This document shows, in pieces, positions 39,501-50,700 of a stretch of DNA of 64,000 nt. The notes below the pieces were generated by a model. The model ran no database searches and was not told the DNA's origin. It worked only from the letters and a program-made list of their open reading frames with translations. The stretch is taken from positions 120,326 to 184,325 of the forward strand of contig NW_019774536.1 in the NCBI RefSeq assembly GCF_001039355.2. Reading direction: 5' to 3'. The stretch's first letter is position 1, and every line of letters starts with the position of its first letter. This stretch comes from Lingula anatina (Eukaryota > Brachiopoda > Lingulata > Lingulida > Lingulidae). The position numbers and the translations under genes are program-made.

Positions 39501-42500
39501 TATATATTATTTTAGATCTTATTTGGGTTGATTGATTATAAAAAAACTTAACATTCATATCAGCTACTAACACATAATTTGTCATTTTCCTTTTTGTTTT
39601 TTATTGGATAAGCTTTATAAAAATTCCCATTTTTATATAATGTATAATTTTTATTTCACTACTGGTACGTGCTTTTTTATAGCGTAAATAAGGCTGTAGG
39701 AGAAATTATTAAAACAATTCAATCCCATTTTGTAACTACACGTTAATGAAAGCAAAACATAAGGAATCTCAGTGTACAGAAATTGGCTAGCCAAGGTGCA
39801 TTATATTTTGAAATTTATACACATATAAACAGATCTTTATGAACTTTTGCTTTATCCTAACAATTATCAAAAGTGTCTCAAAAAAAAAAAAAAAAAAAAA
39901 TCCTATACTTAGCATGTGAAAGCCATCAATGATCAAAGGAAATGGACAAACATTCTTTGACTGGAAGGTATAATGCTTTTTTGAAGAATAACAGCCAGCA
40001 TCAGTGGCACCCAGTCCTCTTTGCAATTATTCTCGATGGAAGTAGTCATATAAGAACCATGACTTGACATCCCTTGTGAACATATTCAACTTGACTTTAT
40101 AATTACAAGTGTAGATGAAAAACAGTGGGTAAATCATCACCAGCAAAATAGTCTGGTACCTGCTCTGCCATAATATAAAAATAGATACAAAAAGATACTT
40201 AAAATCAAATTTGAATCCAGTTGATTTGTGTGATCATCTTATTTAGGATGTATATTATGAGAGAATTTCATATCACCATGAAAATATAATTTATCTTAAT
40301 CACAGGGACATGTAAGCCTCGAAAAAATTGTTTACATTAATTAAGATAATGATATGAATGAGAAAGAAAAACGTTATATGAACAAATGAATAATACGGTA
40401 ATTACTGTGGTATGTTGATGTTTCAAATGAAATAATTTCCACGTTTGTTTTGTTGGCATTAAGTGTTGTTTCAATGTGAGTATCTTTCTTTTCAACAGCT
40501 TCTTTATGGGAAGAATGGATTTCTTTTCGGGCAAGGGTACACTGCAGCAAATTACTGTTGCAGCCGTAGTGATAAGCTGTCATGTTGCAGTTGCCTCCAC
40601 CACTACCTCTTTGTAAGGAAAACCAGTTTTCAACAACATCTTGACTTAATCTTTTTGGTATTATGTAGCAATCTGGATATTCTTTTTGGAATTCTTCACT
40701 TTAGATATAGTTAACTAGGTCTTTCAGACCAGTGATGCTAATTTTCATGTCTTCCATGGTCTGGTATGAAATGAAACGCCTTTTCATTTCAGCTCTTGTA
40801 TAGTATGATGTTTCAACGTTATTGTTCCCATTTAATTCATTTGCATCCTGTTGCCAGTTGTGCAAGTCGTGGGTCATTTGGGCTGGAAAGGGGCTCTGTA
40901 GAGTTGAAGATGGTTAAAATGGGACATGACATGTTAATGAACTGTTGTGTCTGATTGTATCTTCATTGTCATGTTATTGCATTTCTTGCGATACCTCTGG
41001 TTCAAGTGTCTGTCATTGGAAGTTTATTTTTGTGCAATTATTTATGAATGGACGGCTGTATTTTATCTTTGTTTATTGAACTGGTCTGTCTCTGTCTCTT
41101 TGGTATGCTTGAATAAAATGCTCCCAAATAACTGTTTTTTCCAGAATGTGTTAGTAAGTGCACGTGTCTGTCAGAAGTACCACTACAGAAGACATTGCTG
41201 CATAGTTTTTTAACGAGATGGGTTGGATCAGAAATAAAAAATAATGGTTAATTGGTTAATTCATTAATGGTCACGTGTGTCAAGTTACCAGTGAGATATA
41301 TTGCTTTCAAATTCATTCTCATGAATCTCCTATTCTCAAAAGTGCCATCATAGATGGCCAGAAGATATCTTAATCTATGAAGATGAAGTTTCCAGAGACC
41401 CCTTTCAGAAAAGATGATGGATGGTGGTTTCTGTCATCAAAGTAACCAACAGGATATGAAAATTTGGTAAATAATGATATGAAAAGGAATTGTGTAATGT
41501 GTGAGCCAAGTAGTTGCATTGATGAAGATGAGAGGGCTGGATAATAGGGATCTTTAACTTCTGCTGTGTTCAAGTCTACAAATCCTTCCAGCTCTGAGTC
41601 ACTAGTATTTGCAGACCAGACAAGTCCCTCTTTAATTTTCACCTCATCAATTGGCAGTGCACCCACTTGGGATACTGCAGAAAGATTCAGTTTTTGTTGT
41701 TGTGAGTGCATGTTTGCCATTTTTTTCAGGATGCAAGATTCTGTCATGCTGAAGTGCCGAAAATCTTGTAGTGTTCTGCTGCTTGGTAGTCTTATGTATC
41801 CTGATTTGCCCATTCGTTCATATTCTGTTTTGGAGTGATAGCCTGCCAGGAAGAATTTGAGGATACCATCTCATTTGTTGGGGTTTTGTAGTGATTGCTT
41901 TCTGTTAGTCTTGCAGTAAAATACTTCACTTGTAGTAAAATTTCCAAAAATGCATCCTGCTGTTCTTTTATGTGAGTAAGTATATGGTTGATTTGCACCA
42001 AAAACGTTTGTGTACAGTGATCCCATTTACAAATGTATTTTTTCTCAATGGGTGAGATATATACGATTGATTTTATATTGTAATATGTGCTTGGCTGATG
42101 TGTTCCAGGGTGGCATCTATTGTAGGAAAAGATTCTGTGTACGTGCATGCTTGTCATTTGCAGGATTTATAATGTTTTATGAGATGTGCTTGCTTGAAAT
42201 CATTTAATATTTTGAAAAACGTTGTTTGCAAGTCCTTACCATCTTCTGTATTAAGTGCCCGCACATGTTTTATTTGCATTTTGTACATGAGAAAGTTTTG
42301 ATTTTTGGTTTTTTTTATAGAAAAACTTTTATGCAGCCGATGAGAAAGTTCAGATTTTGTGCAATAGGAGTAGTTTTTGAAATCAGTATGTTCATTGGAT
42401 TTCCCTGGATGTTATGTTATGATGACATTAATGATTTGCAAGGCTTATGGATGTCCTGATCTTTTGGAAAATAAATAGTATGACATTTTCTGGCATGGAT

Positions 42501-45461
42501 TTGTTCACCACTGCTGTTAACATTGGTTAGTGGCCCTGACTTACCCCGTTATCTTCTCATCTTCTCATCTTTTTGCAATTAAATCTGAATATGTGTCATA
42601 CGGAAGGCCAGGGCATGGTTGAGTCCAGTCAAGTTTTTTAAGTATCACTGATGCAAGGGGGTATTTCTTCTAAAAAATCCTGCCTTTCCAGGTTTTGGTG
42701 GTATGAATGTATAGTCCATTCTCTTTTCATATTCATGGTGATGCCTTTTTCTGCACAGAATGGGTTTATTTTATTATATTTTGCCATGTACAGGTTCTTC
42801 ATATTACATATTTCATATATTATCCAATCTGGGAATTGTATCTTAACAATTTATTTTATGGTTCTATTTTCCACCTGCTGGTGTATGTCCATTGTTTCTT
42901 CCTTTGTGTAACCTATAAAGTAATAAATAATAGTAAACATATTTTTATTATATAGTTATTACCTATACTGGTTATCATGAGCTAAAGTAATAAGGGCCTG
43001 GTACATGTAGCATGAGAAACAATTTAAAGTGAAAGTTTTCTAACTGGGGTAGCGCTAACACTCGGATTAATTTGATTTAAGTCAAATTTAAACCATTTGG
43101 ACAAAAAAGAAAAAAATTGCTAGCGCCACCCCAGTCTAAGAAAATGAAAATAGAATCTAATACTGTACCCTACATTGAAAGGGGACAGTTATATTTTATC
43201 TATAATTGTGCATTGAGATCCATTGCACCTACTTGTAAACGTGTTTATATTAATAAAGGGATAACACGTATTGTTATTTATGAGTTCAAGAGGAAATACA
43301 AGGAACTGTATCAAATTGCAAGACTTGGACAACATGCAGATGATATGCTATCACGGACAATACATCAGATTTAGGAAAAGACAATGTGCATGACATATCT
43401 ACTAGAACATGTACTTTCCTCTGGCTCTCACAATAACTGCAAAAAGACATACAAAGTTTTACCTATTTGGTAGATGTAATAACAAGGCTTACACTGGAAC
43501 CCTCAAGCAAAAAGGAGAAGATTACATACGTAATACCTAACCTTTGCAGTGACCTAGAGGTAGACAAGACACTATAGGCTAAAAGGAGTTATGGAGACTA
43601 ACCACCTTATGTGAAATGTACTGGTACAGCAAGGTGGTGAATGACAACAAATAAGGATTGCTTGCTAAAAAGATTTTCTACTGCTAACTACTGTAACAGT
43701 AATTTTTTGTTGTAGTTAAGTGTTTAACATAGTCATATAATTGTAAACACAGTTATATCCACGTATACATTTTCACCACTACAATAGACAGTATATTCTT
43801 TATATATATAATGTAAGCATAATACATGAAAGAAAAAGGGAGTACAAAAATTTACAATGAGAGCATTCCTATTGATTTGGTCCAATTGGAGCAACGAAAT
43901 TATAGAGCAGGTTCCCCTACAGTTCTGTTCTATACAGCAAAATCACCACAAATGCTATAGAGAAATATTTTTATCTTTTTGTTTACAAAACAATGTATAT
44001 GAAAATTTGATAATTTTTGCCCACTGAAAACATTGAGCCACTAGCGTATCATACATATCATGCTTAAACATAGAACCTACTTTTTGCCTTTCTTAATATT
44101 GGCTCCGTTTCCTGAACTTTTTCTTTTTCTTGAATTTTGACAAGTTGCACAAAACCACTAAATTTCCTTTGGGAATAGTTTACTCCATTAAGTCCACACA
44201 TGCAGAATGGTACCAGCCATTTGGACAAAATTTTCCATCACAAACAATCATGTTGTCTTCAGTGTCCTTCTATCCAAAACTGCATTGTCCAAGTTTTTGT
44301 TTATGTGAGGGTTGTGGGTAGTTGGCCGTTTTATTGAAGACAATATATTTAGATCTCAAAGAAATGCTTTTTTTTGGCAGTATGTTTTGTTGTTCCAGTA
44401 ATGTACCTGCTCTTGAATAGCAAAGGTTGATAAGAATTTTATAAAGTACATGAACTTTTGATGTAATATCAATTTATTCATTTTTTGTCCTTGATTAAGC
44501 ATGGGAAAATACTTTAATCATAACTGTTTGCATGCATTTGAATAGCTTTACTTTTGTACTGTTCCAAAGTTTGTTAATTTATTACTTTTGCAATAAAAAA
44601 TGAGTGTAAATGGCAAATATTTCACAAATTTCTTAAATTTTGAACATGAATTTTTATGTACCTGCATGTATAAGAGTTAGGTAAATGTACATCTTTGCCA
44701 ATAAATAAATAAATTCCACATTTGTTTTGTTGGCATTAAGTGTTTCAGTATGAGTATCTTTCTTTTCAACAGCTACCTTATGGGAAGAATGGATTTCTTT
44801 TCAGGCCTGCATTATTGCCCATACATATACAAATATTTTTCTTTCTCTGCAGGGGAGAGGTCAGGAATATTGATGTCTTCTTCCACATTAGATTTAACAT
44901 GGCAAATGGGGTTATTGTGTGGAATATATTTATAACTTTACATTTCATCTAAGATTAAATACAAATTAATTTTGTCATCAATATGGATATCATCACATGT
45001 CTAAGTAGTCTTCTGATTAAGAAACATCCTTTACCACAGTTTGTCTCCGTTGCTCCTCAATGCTCTTCCAACATTTGAATTTCACATAAATAATTTCCAT
45101 ATTTATGTTATCTTTAGTTTGGGGAGTTTTCATTCCGGACGTTATCTGGAATTTGCTTGAATTTTTTATAAACAGTTTGCATAAAATGTTTCAAGTCACT
45201 TTTTGCATTTCCCAGCACTACTGAGAGGTGGGTATTGTAAGGTTTTCTAAAAGTAATGATGTCTTTCATTGAAAGTTTGAATACATTTTTGGGTATTTGA
45301 AATGTTTCATCAAGCTCATTCTCTGTCATGGCTGCAGCTGTTGAATATGATAAATAAGAATTTTTTTGATAAGTCAAAAAATCTTAGAAGAAATAGAAGG
45401 TGCTAATTACAATTAAGAGGGGACCAGACCCCCCTGCCCCCCCCCCAAATACCCCACTGGG

Positions 45462-45514
<53 letters not shown>

Positions 45515-45906
45515 GATTTTGGGAGACCCTGTAACCTCTGGTTTATTTTGCAATATCTCTTGTGTTTTTTGCAGTGTTTTGGACTGTGTTGCACATTTTA
45601 GGTAGACCATTTTCAAAGCACATATACTCACGCATTTAGCCCCCGTCTAAACCATGAAAAAAATAGCCTTTTTTGATGTCCAACTTCAAAGTCTGGATAG
45701 CAAGTTCGCCTGCGGTCTACTGGTGTGGAAGCTGTGCCAGCTGAGAATTGTTTGTTGTGCAGCTGTCGCTGCTGTAGAAAAAGAGCACAAGATGGCGAAT
45801 GAGTTGATCCCAGGGCGTCTTTTGTACTTGCGGCACAGTTTCCTGTCTGTGAAACGTGAAGAAATAAAGATAAGTAAATCTTGGCTAAGTTGCTTTTCCG
45901 TGTCAT
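36403..45906 (-). CDS. DMAC2L: Distal membrane-arm assembly complex 2-like protein (ATP synthase coupling factor B, ATP5S)
   Basis: Mitochondrial LRR-fold protein associated with ATP synthase (factor B). Minus-strand coding exons: 45632-45906, 37306-37514, 36854-37016, 36403-36511. Phases join (2, 1, 2): 251 aa, against 200-215 in mammals. Exon 1 is a basic presequence ending RLFFSWFRRGLNA, aligned to RYFWGWLNAVFNK of the human protein. Exon 2 continues VDNTRIKDFGPDRCSAEWI..INADNSEIMGMGF, the factor-B signature. Exons 3 and 4 carry LRR-like repeats (LKKLTMNNCKYLDDEGM, LRKLKVLKAHHLSGV). The donor after exon 1 is GTGAGT and intron 1 is 8.1 kb. The exon 3 acceptor at 37017 is TATTTGCAG. The start codon is the least certain part: exon 1 could be shorter, because CTCTTTTTCTACAG inside it looks like an acceptor. 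The next thing upstream, 73 bp away, is the edge of a 17-kb transposon. Confidence 0.88.
38376..38549. mobile_element. TAGCGCTA foldback MITE, copy 1
   Basis: Starts CTGGGGTAGCGCTAGCAATT and ends with GTTAGCGCTACCCCAG. The interior is T-rich and contains GACTTAAACAAGTC. The same ends and inner motif occur at 43044-43134. No clear target duplication. Confidence 0.65.
40439..40530. repeat. Diverged duplicate block, copy 1 of 2
   Basis: CACGTTTGTTTTGTTGGCAT through TTATGGGAAGAATGGATTTC matches 44716-44805 in the same orientation. Probably two fragments of one dead element; function unknown. Confidence 0.6.
41370..41813 (-). pseudogene. P-element/THAP9-like transposase fragment
   Basis: Minus-strand ORF with SGYIRLPSSRTLQDFRHFS, then IDEVKIKEGLVWS and LEGFVDLNTAEV, then a hydrophobic stretch ending FSYPVGYFD. 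This order (LPS-RTL-DY, D-E-M-KIKEGLV, GFVDLG) matches the catalytic region of P-element/THAP9 transposases. The neighbouring frame at 41792-42157 may hold the preceding helical part, which implies a frameshift. There is no THAP domain, no complete C-terminus and no terminal repeats, so it is a dead fragment. Confidence 0.6.
43044..43134. mobile_element. TAGCGCTA foldback MITE, copy 2
   Basis: 91 bp: CTGGGGTAGCGCTAACACTC at the left, GCTAGCGCCACCCCAG at the right, with GATTTAAGTCAAATTTAAA between. Same family as 38376-38549, about half the length. Confidence 0.65.
44716..44805. repeat. Diverged duplicate block, copy 2 of 2
   Basis: Partner of 40439-40530, about 88% alike by eye. Confidence 0.6.
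45465..45511. repeat. (TA)n microsatellite
   Basis: Long TA run following a C-rich tract (45426-45446), in DMAC2L intron 1. Confidence 0.9.
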
Positions 45907-45978
45907 TCAGGCACGTTAGATAAATGCTAAATGTACTTTCGCCGTCGGTATTCAACGTTAACTAACACAATATCACAG

Positions 45979-45987
45979 TCACAGAAA
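45979..45987. repeat. Left 9-bp target-site duplication of the large MULE
   Basis: TCACAGAAA, identical to 63012-63020 and directly abutting the element's inverted repeat. Confidence 0.88.
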
Positions 45988-46041
45988 CGGTCCTACTACT
46001 TACCGGAATCAAATATATTTACCGAAATCAACCGGAATCAA
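45988..46041. repeat. Left terminal inverted repeat of the MULE
   Basis: CGGTCCTACTACTTACCGG followed by AATCAA and several CCGAAATCAA/CCGGAATCAA units. Pairs with 62958-63011. Confidence 0.88.
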
Positions 46042-46447
46042 CCGAAATCAAGTATAAATACCTATTTATGTATCATTTTTATGCTTGTTTCAATGATTTT
46101 ACCACTTTTCAAGTCATTTGATGCTCGCCAAATTCCAAAAACGATATTTTGTATTAGTTTGGAATTGAAAATAGATGCGACTTCGCAAGCCTCGCCTTCA
46201 TCCCCATTTTGCCTAACTTGATGACGTAAGTCGTCTCAGATATCCCGATGTTGCCTAACTGAGTCCAAGCTTGGCTAAAATGCGTGTACGTACCCTATCA
46301 GCCCCTATCAGTAAAGGGTGGTGAAGGGCACAGAAATAAACTAATCATTTATTCTGTTTATTCCATTATTTCCACAACTGTGTTGCTGTATTGTTTTGAT
46401 GTTTATTATTAGTGCCTTTGTTGAGAGTGTGTGTGTGAGCGCACTTC

Positions 46448-46470
46448 AAAAAAAAAAAAAAAAAAAAAAA
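46448..46470. repeat. Poly(A) tract
   Basis: A run of about 23 A preceded by GTGTGTGTGAGCGC; inside the MULE 5' region. Confidence 0.8.
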
Positions 46471-46760
46471 ATCTACACATATCAGGCGTTGGGACATTGT
46501 TCATTGTTTTATCATTACCATTACATACACCTGTAAATGTTTTTTCCTAGTACTGGTCTATGACACATGAAAATTTACTATTGTAACACCAAGTGTGAAA
46601 CTTCCATTATTTGTTCTTTATGAATGAAGTAGAGAAGAGGTTATTTTTGGAACTTTTCAATCATTCATGTCTACGAAAGGATTCGCTGACATTTTCTATT
46701 TAAAATAAAATGTCTAAAAGGACAGGTATATATCTATGATCATATTAATCGGTACTACAT

Positions 46761-47433
46761 GACATGTTCCATAATCGGGCCAACAGACATGCCATAGGTA
46801 GATGGCACTTTAGATGAACTGTGTGTTTTGGGCAACTAATCCAAATGTATGACCATACATTCCGAGTTATAAAATTAAAAAAGGCCAATTAAATTAATAT
46901 TCATAATAGAAATAGAACGATATTTAAAAAGAAGAAAGTTCCGATACAGGAAAAGTAAATGATGCCGATAACAACGTGGCGTTACTAGAGGGTCAGTCAT
47001 TTATGACTAAACCATAAAAATAAAAAGGGCTAAAACATCGAATCCGAATACATGAACAGTTCAAGTAATGATTGGTGAGTAGAAAATTCCTTCTCCCCCC
47101 CCCCCCCCAAAAAAAAAATCATATTGAAGGGTTAAGTCGGTTATATTACCTTAAGTCAACTTCTTCATTTTGTCCAAAGCATTTCAAGTGACAATAACGA
47201 GAAACAGCAAATATATTACATAAGTAATATTTCTTTCTCTTTGGCCTACTTCCATTTTTCATATCTTTCTCTAAAACACTGAATTAAGGGGCAGCTTAGG
47301 CGAATAATCTCAACATGGCAATCAAATTTTATTTGACGGTAATGTCAGCTACGGCATGGCATGTTACGTAATCAGGCAAACAGGCCTGCCACAGGTAGAT
47401 GGCGATGCAGATAAACAATGTTTTTGGCAAGTT
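46761..47433. repeat. Spaced direct repeat upstream of the MULE gene
   Basis: 46761-46836 and 47358-47433 are diverged direct copies: CATGTTCCATAATCGGGCCA versus CATGTTACGTAATCAGGCAA, then CATGCCATAGGTAGATGGC versus CTGCCACAGGTAGATGGC, then TTTTGGGCAA versus TTTTTGGCAA. The second copy ends about 170 bp before the TATA box, so these may be promoter-proximal protein-binding modules. Confidence 0.6.
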
Positions 47434-47604
47434 ACGTGACACTACCTGAGCTCAACTCGCTAATTAGTCTTCGGGCCACCTGTCCTTTTTAAAAAACTTG
47501 CCATGGCATGTTCAGTTTTAATTAGAAGATTACGACTAGCAAGCCCGTTGTCCACGAAACCTGTCAATCAAGATGTGATCAACCAATGCATGTCATTTTG
47601 GCAT

Positions 47605-47612
47605 TATATAAG
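47605..47612 (+). promoter_or_regulatory. TATA box of the MULE gene
   Basis: TATATAAG, 117 bases before the ATG. A start site near 47635-47642 would leave an ~85-base leader. The leader contains two diverged copies of TTTGRCCGRCATC..GTGACA. Confidence 0.6.
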
Positions 47613-47721
47613 AGACGTCTAGTTCTGTTTGACACACAGTATAATTCGTTTGTTTGACCGGCATCACCGTGACATTCGGGTTCCTTCATTCGTTTGGCCG
47701 ACATCGTTGTGACACACAGCT

Positions 47722-50700
47722 ATGGCACATAAGAATAAGAAAACAAGATATCCATGTGGCACATGCCAGAGAGCCTGCTCATCTGACGCGATTGAATGTT
47801 CGAGTTGCTTGAAATGGATTCACAGGTAGGTGCTTATACCTTCAAAACAGTGAGATTTCCTAAAACATAACAAAAGTTGCGTATTTACAATTATTTTATT
47901 CTGATTAACGCCATGCTTCGTGAAATTTACTGATTACAATGCGTATTTAATCAAAATTGGTTAAAATAGATAACATACCTATAAAGTGTCCTGTTAATTA
48001 GCAATGTTGAAAATGTTAGCCATTACCTATCTGTTTAAAACTTATTTAAAAGGCAAAGGCCTAAAATCAATAGAAAAATGAAGCTAAGGACAGTTTCTAC
48101 CATGTCACTTCGGACGGCTTGGTTTACGATCCTCGTGCTTTTTGACTTTCCCGCTCACGTTTAGTGTCACCGTCACCGCCTGGTGACCATCAATGCAAGA
48201 CAAGCGGACTGCGTTTGTGTTTAAACGGCTATCTCTTAACACGTTATTTACATATTTAGTGATTTGGCTATCACATTTGACGATTATGAAACTATGGATA
48301 GATGTGTTTAGTTATGAGCTACATTTGTAATTTTAATCATTAAGTTTAAGTTTTAGTTAGTAAGAATTTTAAGCTCTCAACTTTATCTATAAAATGTTTC
48401 ATTAATTCTAAAATTGTATATTCTCTGTATATTAATCTAATTAAAATTGCAGCCTTGATAAATTGTATGACGCTTCTTGCACCACGGTTCTCAATAAGTA
48501 GTAAATAGAAAAATGGAAAATTAAGTAAAATATATCTTTATTCCTTTTGCACTTTCTAAATACTCGGGTGACAGTAGCTAATAAATCTGGTTTGTGATAA
48601 GCATTAGAATTTTTGAAAGTTGCCTCTTTTTGTGATAAGCATTAGAATTTTTGAAACTTGCCTTGCTAGTAGTAGTATGCTGAATTATCGTATTCGACAT
48701 GGAATATATCATTATATATGTAAATGTGAATGATTGGACAACGCTTAACTCAATATATTTCCTTTGCTAAGATTTCAAATATCAAAATTAAAGGATTTTA
48801 AATTGTATGCAAATGAAAACGTATGTTCATTCCGCCCGTTCGTTTCTTGTATTATGTTCCAAGATGTTTCAGAAATTAAAGCTGAATTAGTTAGGCCCCA
48901 TATCTGATGCACGGATGTCTTATATAAATAATTGAACCGGGGTTTTGCGTTATGGCTAAAGAAACACATGAGAGGATGTTTCCTCCAAAACCCATAATAA
49001 ACGAATTTCCCTGGAGTAAACGGCACCCCACCCCTCTTCCTTTTCTGACATTCGCCATGCTTCTGTAACAATTTTGGAAACGAAAACGGCGAAAAACCCA
49101 TACACGCGCTTTGGCACGGGTTTGTCCCGAAGGCTGGCTATCACATAGGTTGAATAGGGGACAGTGAACATAGCTTTACTTTGCGAAATTGTTTTTAAGG
49201 TCATCAATCTGTCAATTAAAGTTAAAGTCCCCGTGTAGGTTCAACAAGAGGCGATTCATACCTTTACATTGCATTCAAAATCCTATTATGTAACGCGCAA
49301 ATAATAATAATAATAATAACAATAATAATAATAATAATAATAATAATAACGATGATAAAATAATAATAATCACGTGTTTTTACAATTTGCCCATGGTTCA
49401 TTCAGAATCTAATTTAGTCTATCAAGCATAGTTTATTATAGGTGCTCTGAAGAATTTTAAAGCGTGTAGGGTCTACACCGGTGAATATAAAACAACTAAA
49501 AATAATGCTGTGCGCAATGGTTATAGATTATTAATAACACCGCAAAAGTAGCCGCAAACTGTAAATTCTAGATAATTTCTGTAACGTTTTCTGCAGACAC
49601 TACCAGAGCAAAGTCAAAGAATGTGGATATTAAATGCAAGACGTTCGTTTTTAAAGCACGAAATACAATAGTGGGATTATTTGGATGCACGTGGTAAAAT
49701 AACGTGGTAACTAACTAAAACCCTTTTCTTCGTCAAAGGTGTGAGTGCAGGGGGTGGGGGTGGTGGTGTTTATTAAATAATAGTTTTCAATTCTATAACC
49801 AATCATTCTGAGATTTAGCGACATTCTGCGGAACAGTAATAGCAAAGGTCATTTGAAGCTGTGCGCGAATGTTGTTTCGTTTATACCGTTTGATACGCCG
49901 ACTTACAAGACAAGAGAACTTAATGAAACCACGCAGTTTAAGCATAATTAGATATATTACATATTTACTCATTGACATTCCCTGTTTTTGGCAAGATCGT
50001 TTGTGCCAGATTTCTTGATTTAGAAGCTTGCTTTAGATATACAAGGCGTAAGTGCTAGATTCCTTGTTTTAGATATACAAGGTGTGAGTAGTCTTCATGA
50101 CTTGCGCGAGTAGCGCCCATGTATTGAATGTGGTCGAACGCTAAAGGATTTTGTATGGTGAACTGTTACAGTTGTAACGGGAAATCATAATGTAGGTGTT
50201 TAGCTTATCAAAATATAATAGGACATTGTATTTATTAGTTTTTTGTATAAATAATAAAGGTTAAATATTGGTATATTAGCTAGAACACCTGGTAGGGTGT
50301 GGCCACTAGTATGATATACAGTAAATGTACAATACAGGAACGCATTGGTATAATTGTCAACTGTATAGCCTTGCTCTAATTCAGGGTTTAATGTTTTAAT
50401 TAAATTATATTAGAGTAATTGCACTATAAATTAAATTTTACATTATTTGTGTTCATTGAATAGATATAACAGATTCAAGTCTCGCTATAAAAGTTCAATA
50501 TCTAGTATTATACAGTTTCTGCTTCATTTAAAAAAAATATGAATGAATTTTACATTGGAACTCTGACTCTACTTCTCTCTGCAGGTGAAGGGTGTGTATG
50601 TTGGGACAATTATGTACTTTGACACGGGGCCGTAGCGATAGTCCGAAGGTTCAATAGTCCGAAGGTTCATTGGTCCGAATGTTCACTATAGAACCTTCGG

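Larger units (their letters stand above)
37515..45631. other. DMAC2L intron 1, rich in transposon debris
   Basis: 8.1-kb intron holding two foldback MITEs, a P-element-like transposase fragment, a duplicated ~90-bp block, and TA and poly(A) simple repeats. An ORF at 43117-43374 (+) begins in the MITE edge and is unrecognised. Confidence 0.65.

Noticed and set aside
40027-40165. Minus-strand peptide with a hydrophobic stretch (ILLVMIYPLFFIY) ending SWFLYDYFHRE and a stop, considered as a DMAC2L exon
   Set aside because: It ends in a stop with no usable donor, while exon 45632-45906 joins in phase and aligns better.
43117-43374. 85-aa plus-strand ORF
   Set aside because: It starts inside the MITE edge and has no recognisable domain or neighbours.
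45654-45923. Plus-strand ORF with a good-looking start (AAGATGGCGAATGAG)
   Set aside because: It lies opposite DMAC2L exon 1, whose minus-strand frame is supported by homology and by splice phase. I take the plus ORF as a shadow.
48775-49207. Two overlapping minus-strand ORFs in the MULE intron (108 and 83 aa)
   Set aside because: Different frames, no known motif, no splice support. Not called as genes.
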